Below, one piece after another: positions 53,723 to 62,479 of a stretch of DNA of 64,000 bases. A program made the translations under genes and the position numbers. This stretch comes from Leisingera daeponensis DSM 23529. Its GTDB lineage: Bacteria > Pseudomonadota > Alphaproteobacteria > Rhodobacterales > Rhodobacteraceae. A model generated the notes under the pieces. The model made no database searches. It had not been told where the DNA came from and saw only the letters and a program-made list of their open reading frames with translations. The stretch is from the NCBI RefSeq assembly GCF_000473145.1, contig NZ_KI421500.1:1612225-1676224 (forward strand), written 5' to 3'. Position 1 is the stretch's first letter. Each line of letters begins with the position of its first letter.

Positions 53723-55095
53723 TGTTCCTCTCCGTTTTCGACATGTTCAAAGTGGGCATCGGCCCGTCTTCCTCCCACACCATGGGGCCGATGGTCGCCG
53801 CCGCGCGCTTCCTCGACATGATGCGCGCCTCGCCCTTTGAATTCCACGGGCTGCGCGCCTCGCTGCACGGCTCGCTTGCCTTCACCGGTGTCGGCCACGC
53901 CACCGACCGCGCCACCATCCTCGGCCTCGGCGGCTTTGTCGCGCATGACTATGATGACGAAAAGGCGGAGGCCTTTCTGGCGGAGCTGAACAAGACTCAC
54001 ACCATGCACCCCGAGGGGCTGGGCGCGCTGCATTTCGACCCCAAGGCCGACATGATCTTCGACTATGATCACGCGCTGCCGGGCCACGCCAACGGCATGA
54101 TCCTGATGGCCACCGATGCCCAGGGCGACGTGATCCTGAAACAGGTATTCTACTCGATCGGCGGCGGTTTTGTCGTCACCGAGGAGGAACTGGCCGCAGG
54201 CAAGGCGACCGACGAGGGCGACCCGGTCCCCTACCCGTTCAAATCCGCAGCCGAGATGCTGGAGATGGCCAAGGCCAGCGGCAAGTCGATTGCCGAGATG
54301 AAGCGCGCCAACGAGATTTCCCGCGGCTGCTCCGAGAGCCTCGCCAAGGGCACCGCCCGGATCTGGCAGGTGATGAACGACTGCATCAACCGCGGGCTGG
54401 AGCGCGACGGCATCCTGCCGGGCGGATTGAAGGTCCGCCGCCGCGCCAAGGGCATCTATGACGCGCTGATGGCCGAACGCGGCCTCAACCAGACCGCGCC
54501 GCACACCATCAACGACTGGATGAGCGTCTATGCGATGGCGGTGAACGAGGAGAACGCGGCCGGCGGCCAGGTCGTGACCGCCCCCACCAACGGCGCCGCA
54601 GGCACCCTTCCGGCTGTGATCCGCTACTACCTCGACCATGTTCCGGGCGCGTCTGAGGCCCATATCGAGGACTTCCTGCTGACCGCCGCCGCAATTGCCG
54701 GCCTGGTCAAGTACAACGCGTCTATCTCTGGCGCCGAGGCCGGCTGCCAGGCTGAGGTCGGCTCTGCCGCCGCGATGTCCGCCGCGGGCCTCTGCGCCGT
54801 GATGGGCGGCACGCCCGAACAGGTGGAAAACGCCGCCGAGATCGCGCTGGAGCATCACCTGGGCATGACCTGCGATCCCGTGAAGGGCCTGGTCCAGGTC
54901 CCCTGCATCGAGCGCAACGGGCTGGCGGCGATCAAGGCGGTTTCCGCCGCATCGCTTGCCTTGCGCGGCGACGGCCAGCACTTCGTGCCGCTGGACGCCT
55001 GCATCGAAACCATGCGCCAGACCGGCGCCGACATGCACGACAAGTACAAGGAGACCTCGCTCGGCGGCCTCGCGGTGAACGTGCCGAACTGCTGA
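53722..55095 (+). CDS. sdaA: L-serine ammonia-lyase
   Basis: 457 residues of the single-chain iron-sulfur serine dehydratase. The N-terminal beta domain begins [21 protein letters not shown]; the alpha domain has [36 protein letters not shown] and the later VQVPCIERN. Conserved Cys residues ([22 protein letters not shown]) bind the 4Fe-4S cluster. It turns L-serine into pyruvate and ammonia. AAGGA lies upstream; its ATG overlaps the GST stop. Confidence 0.96.
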   Translation: MFLSVFDMFKVGIGPSSSHTMGPMVAAARFLDMMRASPFEFHGLRASLHGSLAFTGVGHATDRATILGLGGFVAHDYDDEKAEAFLAELNKTHTMHPEGLGALHFDPKADMIFDYDHALPGHANGMILMATDAQGDVILKQVFYSIGGGFVVTEEELAAGKATDEGDPVPYPFKSAAEMLEMAKASGKSIAEMKRANEISRGCSESLAKGTARIWQVMNDCINRGLERDGILPGGLKVRRRAKGIYDALMAERGLNQTAPHTINDWMSVYAMAVNEENAAGGQVVTAPTNGAAGTLPAVIRYYLDHVPGASEAHIEDFLLTAAAIAGLVKYNASISGAEAGCQAEVGSAAAMSAAGLCAVMGGTPEQVENAAEIALEHHLGMTCDPVKGLVQVPCIERNGLAAIKAVSAASLALRGDGQHFVPLDACIETMRQTGADMHDKYKETSLGGLAVNVPNC

Positions 55096-55153
55096 GTTAC
55101 TCCCCTTTCCGGAAAAGATAGCATGACATAAGGCCCGGGCCTGACCTTGGGGA

Positions 55154-55167
55154 GGCGCGAATGCGCC
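55154..55167. repeat. palindromic core shared with the 61.0-kb inverted repeat
   Basis: GGCGCGAATGCGCC is a perfect hairpin core (5-bp arms, GAAT loop), flanked here by GGGGA and TTCCCGGGG and followed by a second hairpin with GAAACAC / GTGTTTC (55192-55219). The same 14 bases recur at 61028-61041 inside another multi-hairpin element. The 252-base gap between sdaA and the DMT gene holds no gene. Confidence 0.6.
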
Positions 55168-55347
55168 TTCCCGGGGGGAGTGAAGGCCGTCTCGGAAACA
55201 CGCCGGGGGAGTGTTTCAGGCCCGAACGGGCGGAGGCCAAGGCACGGGCCGTGCCGCTGCGCGCCACGGCCCAAAGAGGACGCAACGTCTCTCCTTCCCC
55301 CGCAACTCCAGCTTGCACGAGGGCTGTTGCGGGCCTAGCGTGGCGCC

Positions 55348-56262
55348 ATGACACAGGACCGGCCCCTCCTCGGCATCGCCCTGATGCTGGGCTTCTGCAT
55401 GGTGATCCCGCTGGGCGACGCCATTGCCAAACTGCTGACCAACCGGGTGCCGGTTGCCCAGATCGTCTTCATCCGCTTCGCCGCCCAGGCCGCGATCCTG
55501 CTGCCGCTGGCGCTGGCCCTCCGGCTGCCGCTCAGCCTGTCGCGCCGGGTGGCGCCGCTCCTGTTCCTGCGCACGCTTCTGCAGATGGGCGGCATTGCCG
55601 CCATGTTCACCGCCTTCCGCTACCTGCCCCTGGCCGATGCGGTGGCAATTGCCTTTGTGATGCCGTTCATCATGCTGCTCTTGGGCAAATTTGTCCTGCA
55701 CGAGGACGTCGGCCTGCACCGCCTTGGCGCCTGCGTGATCGGCTTCAGCGGCACGCTGCTGGTGATTCAGCCCAGCTTTGCCGCGGTCGGCTGGAACGCC
55801 CTCTGGCCGCTCTTGGTGGCAGTGATCTTTGCCCTGTTCATGCTGATCACCCGCAAGATCGCCAAGGAAACCGACCCGATTTCCGTTCAGGCGGTGGCCG
55901 GCGTCATGGGCACCGTGCTGCTGGCCCCGGTGCTGCTGATCGGCGATGCCGCCGGCGTTGCCGCCCTCTCCACCGCCCTGCCGCCGCCGGACACCTGGGG
56001 CCTGCTGGCCGCCGCGGGCGCCCTCGGCACCATCGCGCATCTGCTGATGACCTGGAGCCTGCGGTTCGCCCCCACCTCCACCCTCGCCTCGATGCAATAT
56101 CTGGAAATCCCGGTGGCCGTGTTCTTCGGCTGGCTGGTCTTTGCGGAACTCCCCAACACGCTTGCCGCCTTCGGCATCCTGCTGACCATCGGCGCAGGCC
56201 TCTATGCGGTCATGCGCGAGCGCAAGCCCTCCGAAACCGAAGAGCGCATCAACCCCGCCTAA
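55348..56262 (+). CDS. DMT superfamily transporter (EamA)
   Basis: 304 residues with ten membrane helices in two EamA repeats (QMGGIAAMFTAFRYLPLADAVAIAFVMPF and the matching MTWSLRFAPTSTLASMQYLEIP in the second half). The class moves amino acids, purines or other small metabolites, usually outward. ATG at 55348; no clear ribosome binding site. It is convergent with thiN, and their 3' ends overlap by 14 bases. Substrate unknown. Confidence 0.86.
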   Translation: MTQDRPLLGIALMLGFCMVIPLGDAIAKLLTNRVPVAQIVFIRFAAQAAILLPLALALRLPLSLSRRVAPLLFLRTLLQMGGIAAMFTAFRYLPLADAVAIAFVMPFIMLLLGKFVLHEDVGLHRLGACVIGFSGTLLVIQPSFAAVGWNALWPLLVAVIFALFMLITRKIAKETDPISVQAVAGVMGTVLLAPVLLIGDAAGVAALSTALPPPDTWGLLAAAGALGTIAHLLMTWSLRFAPTSTLASMQYLEIPVAVFFGWLVFAELPNTLAAFGILLTIGAGLYAVMRERKPSETEERINPA

Positions 56263-56932
56263 GATCCCGCCTGAGGTCCAGCCGGACCGCGCGCAGCACA
56301 TCCGCCAGCCGCCGCCGCGGCACAATCGCCAGCAGGCCCGGGCCCTCCGGCAGCAGCCGTACCGGCCCCAGCGCCCGGTTCGAGGTGCCGATCCGCCCCA
56401 TCGGCGACATCACCAGCCCCTCGATCGGCCACTCCAGCCCCTCCGAACGCCCTGTCACCTCCTGCATCGGGAACAGCGAAATCACCTCCCCCGCCCGCGC
56501 CGGCAGCGCCACCTCATGCGCCAGGTGAAAGATCACCTCGGTTTCGCCAATCAGCACGCACGGGGTGTCATGCCCCTGCACCAGCGTGCTGAACGCCGCC
56601 AGCTGGTGATCCACCCGCGCCCCCAGGAACCCCACCGCCAGCACCGCCGGCGCCGCAATCGAGCGCAGCGCCTTGTCGAAATCGGTGCTGTCCTGCTCCG
56701 CCACCGGATGCAAGCTGTCAGGCGGAAGCTGCGCCCGCACATCCTCAGACAGCGAATCAAAATCCCCGATCACCGCCTGCGGCCGGTATCCCGCCGCCAG
56801 CGCCGCCGCCGCGCCGCCATCCGCCGCCACCAGGCCGGGCGCCAGCGCCAGCGCCTCCTCCAGCGCGCCGGTGGCGATTTCGCCGCCGCCGATCAGGGTG
56901 ATTGGTTCCGGTGCTTCAACAATCAGTCTGTC
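56249..56932 (-). CDS. thiN: thiamine diphosphokinase
   Basis: 227 residues with the thiamin pyrophosphokinase layout: AADGGAAAALAAGYRPQAVIGDFDSLSEDV (Asp/Gly motif for Mg-ATP), EQDSTDFDKALR and the C-terminal beta domain with LEWPIEGLVMSP. It transfers pyrophosphate from ATP to thiamine. The ATG at 56932 follows GGCGGGAA. It is divergent from the Ala/Glu-rich protein gene with a 110-base gap. I see no THI box in that gap, consistent with a salvage enzyme. Confidence 0.92.
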   Translation of the reverse strand, partial: DRLIVEAPEPITLIGGGEIATGALEEALALAPGLVAADGGAAAALAAGYRPQAVIGDFDSLSEDVRAQLPPDSLHPVAEQDSTDFDKALRSIAAPAVLAVGFLGARVDHQLAAFSTLVQGHDTPCVLIGETEVIFHLAHEVALPARAGEVISLFPMQEVTGRSEGLEWPIEGLVMSPMGRIGTSNRALGPVRLLPEGPGLLAIVPRRRLADVLRAVRLDLRRDLRRG

Positions 56933-57042
56933 CATTCGGCATATTCCCGCCTGTTTTGGAAACAGGTCACAATCTGAACACAAAATGATACGATCAATTG
57001 CACGGATTCGAGCAAAATTGGTCCTTCCAGCCAATAAGGTGA

Positions 57043-59130
57043 ATGGCAACAGATGTGGCGAAGACGAGCGAGCTGATGGTACACAATAACAAAGTCTTGA
57101 CGGTATCCTATGGGACCTTTTCCTGCACATTGGAAGGGTTCGAGGACTCCTTCGGCACGATGAAGGCCATCGCCGAGTATTTCCGCGACCTGGCCGCCGA
57201 CGACCGCTACTTCGGCGCCGAGCCGCCGCAGCCCGATGCCGACATGCTGGCCCGCATCGCCCAGCGCGAGATCGCCCGCCAGGTCGAGGCCCGCACCAGC
57301 GAGAGCGGCATCCACCTGCGCGCCGCCACCCCGGCGCTTGGCGCCGCCCCGGCACCCGCGGCAGCTCCCGTTACCGAAACGGTGGCGGAACAGCCCGCCC
57401 CGGCCCCGGCAGAAGACCCGGCCGCCGGCGTTGAAACTGAAACGCCCGTAAGCGCCATCGCAGAAACGGCGGCCGCGGAACCAGAGGCCGAAGCGCAGCA
57501 CTCCGCCGAAGCCGAAGCCGAAGCCGAAGCCGAAGCCGAAGCCGAAGCCGAAGCCGAAGCCGAAGCCGAAGCCGAAGCCGAAGCCGAAGCCGAAGAAACC
57601 ATCGCCGCCGCACTCGAAGAGGCAAGCGCCGTCCCGCAGCCGGAGCAGGACGCGGACACCGCACCGGTCGAGCTGCTGGAAATCAGCGAAGCCGAGCCTC
57701 AGGACATCTCCGACGCAGTGGCAGAGGACATCTCCGAGGCAGTGGCAGAGGACACCGCCCCGGCGCCGCAACAGCCCCAGGAACCGGCCGCCGACAGCAT
57801 CGCGGCCAAGCTGCAGCGCATCCGCGCCGTGGTGGCCCAGGCGCCCGAAGAGGACTTCAGCGAAGACGAGCATGCCGACGACATGCTGGAAACCGCCGCC
57901 GCGGAAATCGCCCACGCACTGGGGGAGGACGACGCCACCGGCGCCACCGGTTTCGATGACGAGGACGAGGACGACATCGCCCGCGCCCTCGACCGTCTGG
58001 ACCTGGGCCGCGCAGCGGCACAGCAGCCGGACACCCGCGCCGAAGAGGCTGAAGAGACCGACGAAGATGCCCTCGGCACCAGCCTGTTCGCGGACCTTGA
58101 AGACGGCGGCGCGGCAGATCAGGACGGCCACGATGCGGCTGCCAGCCTGGCGGCAGAGGAGGACGCTGACGAGGCGCCCGCCCCGGCCCCTGCGCCGCGC
58201 GTGCGCATCACCAAGGTCAAGCGCAGCGATTTCGACAAGGCCCTCGCCTCGGGCCGCCTGCAGGACACCGGCAGCCGGCCGCAGCCGGACCCCGCTCCGG
58301 CGGCGCTGTCGGAGGAGGACGAAGCCGACCTGATGCGCGAACTGGCCCAAGTGGAAGCGGAAATCCTGGCCGCGTCGGAGCAGCCCGATGACACCGCCGC
58401 CAGCGATGACAGCAGCACTGCCGCGGCGCAGCCCGCAGCCTCCCGCCTGGCCGACAGCGATGTCAGCCGCCTGATGGCCGCCGCGGATGAACGGCTCGAA
58501 GACCCCGAATCGGCCTCCTCGCGCGAGGCCTACAGCCACCTGCGCGCCGCCGTGGCGGCTGCCAAGGCCGGTCCCGCAGGGGGCTCCGGCGAAAGCGACG
58601 ACGCGAAAGCCTACCGCGAGGATCTCGCCAGCGTGGTCCGCCCGCGCCGCCCGGGAACCCGCCAGGCAAGCTCCGAGCGCCCGCCCGCCCCGGCGTCCCG
58701 CCCGGCGCCGCTGAAACTGGTTGCGGCCCAGCGCATCGACCAGGGCGCGGCCGCGGACCCGTCTGCGGGTCAGGCCGCGGGCCAGCCGGTGCGCCCGCGC
58801 CGGGTCTCCGCCGCGGTTCTGGGGGAGCAGCCCGAAACCGGCGGCAGCGGCTTTGCCGCCTACGCCGAAGAACGCGGCGCCGCCGAGCTGCATGAGCTGC
58901 TGGAAGCCGCCGCCGCCTATATGAGCTTCGTGGAGGGCCGCAACCACTTCTCGCGCCCGCAGCTTATGAACAAGGTCCGCAGCGCCGGCAGCAGCGACTT
59001 CAACCGCGAGGACGGGCTGCGCTCCTTCGGCCAGCTCCTGCGCGACGGCAAGATTGAACGCTCCGGCAACGGCCAGTTCACCGCCTCCGGCGACATCGGC
59101 TTCAAACCCGGCAAACGCGCCGCGGGCTGA
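57043..59130 (+). CDS. Ala/Glu-rich protein of unknown function with an (Ala-Glu)15 tract
   Basis: 695 residues. The first ~95 form a conserved-looking folded domain (VSYGTFSCTLEGFEDSFGTMKAIAEYFRDL). Residues about 100-560 are acidic, Ala/Glu/Asp/Pro-rich and probably disordered, including an uninterrupted (AE)15 run at residues 155-184. The last ~95 residues look folded and winged-helix-like (YAEERGAAELHELLEAAAAYMSF, QLMNKVRSAGSSDFNREDG, FGQLLRDGKIERSGNGQF). No signal peptide or membrane segment. I recognise the ends only as features of a Rhodobacterales-conserved hypothetical protein and assign no function. The ATG at 57043 follows AAGGTG. A long opposing frame on the other strand is an artefact of codon bias. 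Confidence 0.8.
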   Translation: MATDVAKTSELMVHNNKVLTVSYGTFSCTLEGFEDSFGTMKAIAEYFRDLAADDRYFGAEPPQPDADMLARIAQREIARQVEARTSESGIHLRAATPALGAAPAPAAAPVTETVAEQPAPAPAEDPAAGVETETPVSAIAETAAAEPEAEAQHSAEAEAEAEAEAEAEAEAEAEAEAEAEAEAEETIAAALEEASAVPQPEQDADTAPVELLEISEAEPQDISDAVAEDISEAVAEDTAPAPQQPQEPAADSIAAKLQRIRAVVAQAPEEDFSEDEHADDMLETAAAEIAHALGEDDATGATGFDDEDEDDIARALDRLDLGRAAAQQPDTRAEEAEETDEDALGTSLFADLEDGGAADQDGHDAAASLAAEEDADEAPAPAPAPRVRITKVKRSDFDKALASGRLQDTGSRPQPDPAPAALSEEDEADLMRELAQVEAEILAASEQPDDTAASDDSSTAAAQPAASRLADSDVSRLMAAADERLEDPESASSREAYSHLRAAVAAAKAGPAGGSGESDDAKAYREDLASVVRPRRPGTRQASSERPPAPASRPAPLKLVAAQRIDQGAAADPSAGQAAGQPVRPRRVSAAVLGEQPETGGSGFAAYAEERGAAELHELLEAAAAYMSFVEGRNHFSRPQLMNKVRSAGSSDFNREDGLRSFGQLLRDGKIERSGNGQFTASGDIGFKPGKRAAG
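57505..57594 (+). repeat. 15 perfect copies of the hexamer GCCGAA
   Basis: Ninety bases consist of 15 uninterrupted copies of GCCGAA in frame, encoding Ala-Glu. Because the unit is six bases, gain or loss of copies keeps the frame. Such a pure tract, without synonymous substitutions, is likely recent and unstable. Confidence 0.97.
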
Positions 59131-59148
59131 CCCTTGGCCAGACAATCA

Positions 59149-59178
59149 AAAAAGGCGGCCCCGCAAGGCCGCCTTTTT
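59149..59178. terminator. intrinsic terminator after the Ala/Glu-rich gene
   Basis: A perfect 12-bp stem AAAAAGGCGGCC / GGCCGCCTTTTT with loop CCGCAA begins 18 bases past the stop codon. It works in either direction. Confidence 0.92.
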
Positions 59179-59200
59179 CCGTTTCCAAAGCCTCGCGGGC

Positions 59201-59232
59201 TTCATCTTTCCCAAAATACTCCGGGGTGAATT
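59201..59232. repeat. dispersed intergenic element, copy 4
   Basis: Contains CATCTTTCCCAAAATACT, identical over these 18 bases to the copy at 9010, followed by CCGGGGTGAATT, matching the continuation of the copy at 21650. It sits between a terminator and the 31-bp palindromic tandem array. Confidence 0.8.
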
Positions 59233-59247
59233 GGCCGCAGGCCAAGA

Positions 59248-59353
59248 GGGGCAGCGCCCCTCTCCCCGTCAAACCTGCGGGGCAGCGCCCCTCTTCCCGT
59301 CAAACCGGAGGGGCAGCGCCCCTCTCCCCGTTAAACCTGCGGGGCAGCGCCCC
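59248..59353. repeat. four-copy palindromic tandem array, 31-bp period
   Basis: The palindrome GGGGCAGCGCCCC occurs at 59248, 59279, 59310 and 59341, exactly 31 bases apart. The 18 bases between copies are also nearly the same (C-rich, then GT(C/T)AAACC and TGC or GGA). It is therefore a tandem repeat of the whole unit, not a CRISPR array. It lies in the gap before the DUF2842 gene and ends 6 bases from that gene's stop codon. Confidence 0.9.
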
Positions 59354-59358
59354 TCGCC

Positions 59359-59595
59359 TTACTGGTCCTCAGCGTCCGGGTCTGCCTGACCCACGCCGCG
59401 GAACACGAATTTGAACGGCAGCACCCAGACGATGCCGAGGCCCACATAGACAATCAGCTCCAGCCACAGCGGCGGCCGGTCCAGCCAGTTCATCACCGTG
59501 ACCGCGGCCACGATGTAGAGCGGCATCCCGACCAGCAGGATGATCAAGGCCCAGCGCCGCCGGGCCTTGTAGCTCAGGCCTTGCTTCTCAGCCAT
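59359..59595 (-). CDS. DUF2842 small membrane protein
   Basis: 78 residues with two membrane helices (RWALIILLVGMPLYIVAAVTVM and LWLELIVYVGLGIVWVLPF) and a short acidic C-terminal tail. DUF2842 is a small alphaproteobacterial family of unknown function, commonly beside purA. The ATG at 59595 shares one base with the purA stop (TGATG), so it is coupled to purA translation. Functional links to purine synthesis are not established. Confidence 0.87.
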   Translation of the reverse strand: MAEKQGLSYKARRRWALIILLVGMPLYIVAAVTVMNWLDRPPLWLELIVYVGLGIVWVLPFKFVFRGVGQADPDAEDQ

Positions 59596-60890
59596 CAGTC
59601 GGCGAACGGGTCGGTCACCAGGATGGTGTCGTCCCGCTCCGGGCTGGTGGAGAGCAGCGCGACCGGGCATTCGATCAGCTCTTCCACGCGCTTCACGTAT
59701 TTGATCGCATTGGCGGGCAGGTCGTTCCAGCTGCGCGCGCCTTCGGTCGACTCGCTCCAGCCCGGCATCTCCTCATAGATGGGGGTGCAGCGGGCCTGCT
59801 GGTCGGCGGCGGTCGGCAGGTAGTCCAGACGTTCGCCGTCCAGCTCGTAACCGACACAGATTTTCAGCGTCTCGAACCCGTCCAGCACATCCAGCTTGGT
59901 CAGCGAGATGCCGTTGATGCCGGAGGTGGCGCAGGTCTGGCGCACCAGGCAGGCATCAAACCAGCCGCAGCGGCGCTTGCGCCCGGTGGTGGTGCCGAAC
60001 TCATGGCCGCGCTCGCCCAGGCGCTGGCCGTCCGCGTCCTCCAGCTCGGTCGGGAACGGGCCTTCGCCGACGCGGGTGGTATAGGCCTTCACGATGCCCA
60101 GCACGTAATTGATCGAGCCCGGGCCGATGCCGACACCGGTCGCCGCCTGGCCCGCAATCACGTTGGAGGAGGTCACAAACGGATAGGTGCCGAAATCAAT
60201 GTCCAGCAGCGCGCCCTGCGCGCCTTCGAACAGGATCCGCTTGCCCGCCTTGCGCTTCTCGTTCAGCACCTTCCAGACCGGCGCGGCAAACGGCAGGATC
60301 TGCGGCGCGATCTCCTTGAGCTGGGCAATCAGCGCGTCGCGGTCCACCGGATCGACGCCCAGGCCCTTGCGCAGCGGGTCATGGTGCTGCAGCGCCCGGT
60401 CGACGCGGGCAACCAGGGTCGCCTCATCCGCCAGGTCGGCAACCCGGATCGCACGGCGGCCCACCTTGTCCTCATAGGCCGGGCCGATGCCGCGGCCGGT
60501 GGTGCCGATCTTGGTGCCCTTGCTGGCCGCTTCCTCGCGCGCCCGGTCCAGCTCGCCATGCAGCGGCAGGATCAGCGGGGTGTTCTCGGCGATCATCAGG
60601 GTTTCGGGGGTGATCTCCACGCCCTGCGCCTGAACGGTCGCGATTTCCTTCATCAGATGCCAGGGGTCCAGCACCACGCCATTGCCTATGACGCTCAGCT
60701 TGCCGCCGCGCACCACGCCCGAGGGCAGCGCGTGCAGCTTGTAGACCTTGCCGTCAATGACCAGCGTGTGGCCGGCGTTATGGCCGCCCTGGAAGCGGGC
60801 GATCACGTCAGCGCGCTCGCTCAGCCAGTCCACGATCTTGCCTTTCCCTTCGTCGCCCCACTGGGCGCCGACTACGACGACATTGGCCAT
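59595..60890 (-). CDS. purA: adenylosuccinate synthetase
   Basis: 431 residues: the GTP-binding N-terminus [33 protein letters not shown] with the catalytic His, [44 protein letters not shown] and [12 protein letters not shown]. It joins IMP and aspartate, the first step to AMP. The ATG at 60890 starts [10 protein letters not shown]; 57 upstream in-frame codons are unsupported. Its 3' end is coupled to DUF2842. Confidence 0.97.
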   Translation of the reverse strand: MANVVVVGAQWGDEGKGKIVDWLSERADVIARFQGGHNAGHTLVIDGKVYKLHALPSGVVRGGKLSVIGNGVVLDPWHLMKEIATVQAQGVEITPETLMIAENTPLILPLHGELDRAREEAASKGTKIGTTGRGIGPAYEDKVGRRAIRVADLADEATLVARVDRALQHHDPLRKGLGVDPVDRDALIAQLKEIAPQILPFAAPVWKVLNEKRKAGKRILFEGAQGALLDIDFGTYPFVTSSNVIAGQAATGVGIGPGSINYVLGIVKAYTTRVGEGPFPTELEDADGQRLGERGHEFGTTTGRKRRCGWFDACLVRQTCATSGINGISLTKLDVLDGFETLKICVGYELDGERLDYLPTAADQQARCTPIYEEMPGWSESTEGARSWNDLPANAIKYVKRVEELIECPVALLSTSPERDDTILVTDPFAD

Positions 60891-61472
60891 ATCCGGTCCT
60901 TTACAGTCTGGTTCAAACCCACGCTCATATAGCGATGCTGCGCAGGCAGTGGAACCGGAAATTCGCCGCAGGAGGCAGCTTCGCCAAGGTTTTCGCTCTA
61001 TCGCAGAGGGCTGCGCCTGCCTGGGCGGGCGCGAATGCGCCTGCCGCCGTGCTGGAAGCACGCCTTGGCGTGACGGGCAGGCAGGCGCAGCCCGGCGGCG
61101 CTGCGCGCCTTGATTCCGGGCAGGGTGTTGCGTCCCCGCCGTACGCCCCCTTCACGCGATCCTCACGGCCTTATGCCATGCTCCCAGACGATCGCGATCC
61201 CCCAGCCATGGTTCCCGCGCGCGGGGCCATGATACGAGGCCCAGGCATCTGTGGAGCTGCCTGCGCAACACCCGGAGACCGGCCCTGATAAAAAGGGGGT
61301 CGTCCAAGCGAGCTTGTCCGAGCAGGCCCCCCGTGGGGTCTGTCCACCTCCACCCGGCGGCGCCGCCCCCTTAAATGGGTCACAGGCACAGCGGAACGGA
61401 CCAAAGACACAGGACGAAACAAGACAAAACCGCCCAGGCTGCCCAGGCCCCGGCGGCCAAACCTGCGCGCGC
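60891..61472. other. 582-base gap, no gene; holds purA upstream region and a structured repeat
   Basis: No supported coding frame. It contains the purA promoter region, the nested inverted repeat at 61008-61093 and a GC-rich stretch with small palindromes (for example GGCGGCGCCGCC near 61357-61368). I looked for SRP RNA, RNase P RNA and tmRNA signatures and did not find them. Confidence 0.6.
61008..61093. repeat. 86-nt nested inverted repeat (multi-branched hairpin)
   Basis: A perfect 16-bp outer stem begins GGGCTGCGCC (61008-61023) and closes at 61078-61093. Inside are three small hairpins: GGCGC-GAAT-GCGCC (61028-61041), CGTGCT-GGA-AGCACG (61048-61062) and CGCC-TT-GGCG (61061-61070, sharing bases with the previous one). 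The transcript of either strand could fold as a branched, cloverleaf-like structure. The first inner hairpin recurs at 55154. Confidence 0.8.
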
Positions 61473-61805
61473 TCAGCCGCGCAGACGCACCGGCGCGCCA
61501 TGCGGCGTGCTCAGATACGCCTCTTCCCAGCGGCTGCGCATCACCTCGGCTTCGGCACGGCTCGCGGCGCCGTCCTCCGCCAGAAACATCTCCAGCGTTT
61601 CCAGCCAGGCGCGGAAGTAATCCTCGCCGCCATCCAGCTCGCGGCTCAGGCCATGGCGCTTCAAGGTGGCCGAAAACCGCTCCACCCACTCGCCCCAGCC
61701 GAACCGCCCGGCCTCATTCAGATGCACGGTCAGCGCGAATACCTGCGCGTGCCAGGGTTCGGCAAAGACAGGCTCCGGCGCGGCAACCTCGGGACACATG
61801 CTCAT
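61473..61805 (-). CDS. nitrile hydratase accessory protein (activator)
   Basis: 110 residues resembling the beta-subunit N-terminus and P14K-type activators of cobalt nitrile hydratase: EPVFAEPWHAQVFALTVHLNEAGRFGWGEW and YFRAWLETLEMFLAEDG. Activators help cobalt insertion by subunit exchange. The ATG at 61805 overlaps the nthB stop by 4 bases (ATGA). It is the last gene of the operon; nothing is seen downstream within 80 bases. Confidence 0.85.
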   Translation of the reverse strand: MSMCPEVAAPEPVFAEPWHAQVFALTVHLNEAGRFGWGEWVERFSATLKRHGLSRELDGGEDYFRAWLETLEMFLAEDGAASRAEAEVMRSRWEEAYLSTPHGAPVRLRG

Positions 61806-62479
61806 AGCGGCTCCAGGTAGCTTTGCCACAGATCCAGCACCACCTCGTCATCGGGATGCTCGGGATGCGCCCACAGCGCGCGGGCAAAGAAGCGCACCGC
61901 ATAGAGCGGCTCCGGCGCCTCGCCCAATCCATGCGCGCTGCTGTCGGGGAAGACATGCGTGCCATGCAGCCGCAGGATATACCCCCGCGCCCCGGTGGCG
62001 TACTGCGGCAGCCGGGTATGGCCGCCATCCACCAGCGCATTGCCGCCGGGGATACGCGCCCGCACCGCCTGCCCGGGCGAGAACCGCGGCGCCGGCCCGC
62101 CCGCGCGGTCCGCCGGTCCGCCCTTGGCCAGCACCCCGGCGACGGTCTCCGCCTTCAGGGCCCGCTCCGCCAGCTTATGCAGGCCCGCGGCCCCCTTGCC
62201 CTGCAGGTCCGCACGCGTCAGCACGCCCTTCTCCACCAGCAGATCCGCCAGCGCCGCGATCCATTTCTCGTAATAGGAAAAGCGGGCGTAATCCTTGGGC
62301 GGCAGCTTCTCGCGCGCATGGCGCGAAGTGTCGATGTTCCACTGCCCCAGCGCGCCGCAGGCCAGCGTCACCGCCAGGGCACGCGCGTGCCAGTCCTCGG
62401 CGAAGACCGGCGCGTCCTCGGCCTCGGGCAGCACCGGCCCGTCGCCGAATCGCCCGCCCATGTCATGCACCCGGGTCAT
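61802..62479 (-). CDS. nthB: nitrile hydratase beta subunit
   Basis: 225 residues, with the family start [16 protein letters not shown], the [17 protein letters not shown] segment with conserved residues lining the active site entrance, and the C-terminal SH3-like domain ([33 protein letters not shown]). It pairs with the alpha subunit to hydrate nitriles to amides. Both ends overlap neighbours by 4 bases (ATGA). Confidence 0.93.
   Translation of the reverse strand: MTRVHDMGGRFGDGPVLPEAEDAPVFAEDWHARALAVTLACGALGQWNIDTSRHAREKLPPKDYARFSYYEKWIAALADLLVEKGVLTRADLQGKGAAGLHKLAERALKAETVAGVLAKGGPADRAGGPAPRFSPGQAVRARIPGGNALVDGGHTRLPQYATGARGYILRLHGTHVFPDSSAHGLGEAPEPLYAVRFFARALWAHPEHPDDEVVLDLWQSYLEPL

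Noticed and set aside
57505..57594. Sequencing or assembly artefact as sole explanation of the hexamer tract
   Set aside because: The tract is exactly in frame within a coherent acidic linker, so a real coding repeat is more likely, although its exact copy number could still be wrong.
56923..59145. 740-residue open frame on the minus strand opposite the Ala/Glu-rich gene
   Set aside because: Its Gly/Arg/Phe-rich composition is the mirror of biased GCC/GAA/GAC codons; it lacks a start context and domains, and overlaps thiN upstream.
59248..59353. CRISPR array
   Set aside because: The period is 31 bp, but the spacers between palindromes are nearly identical to one another and only 18 bases long, and no cas gene is present. 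It is a plain tandem repeat.
60891..61472. SRP RNA, RNase P RNA or tmRNA in the long gap before purA
   Set aside because: The conserved signature segments of these RNAs are missing; only hairpins are seen.
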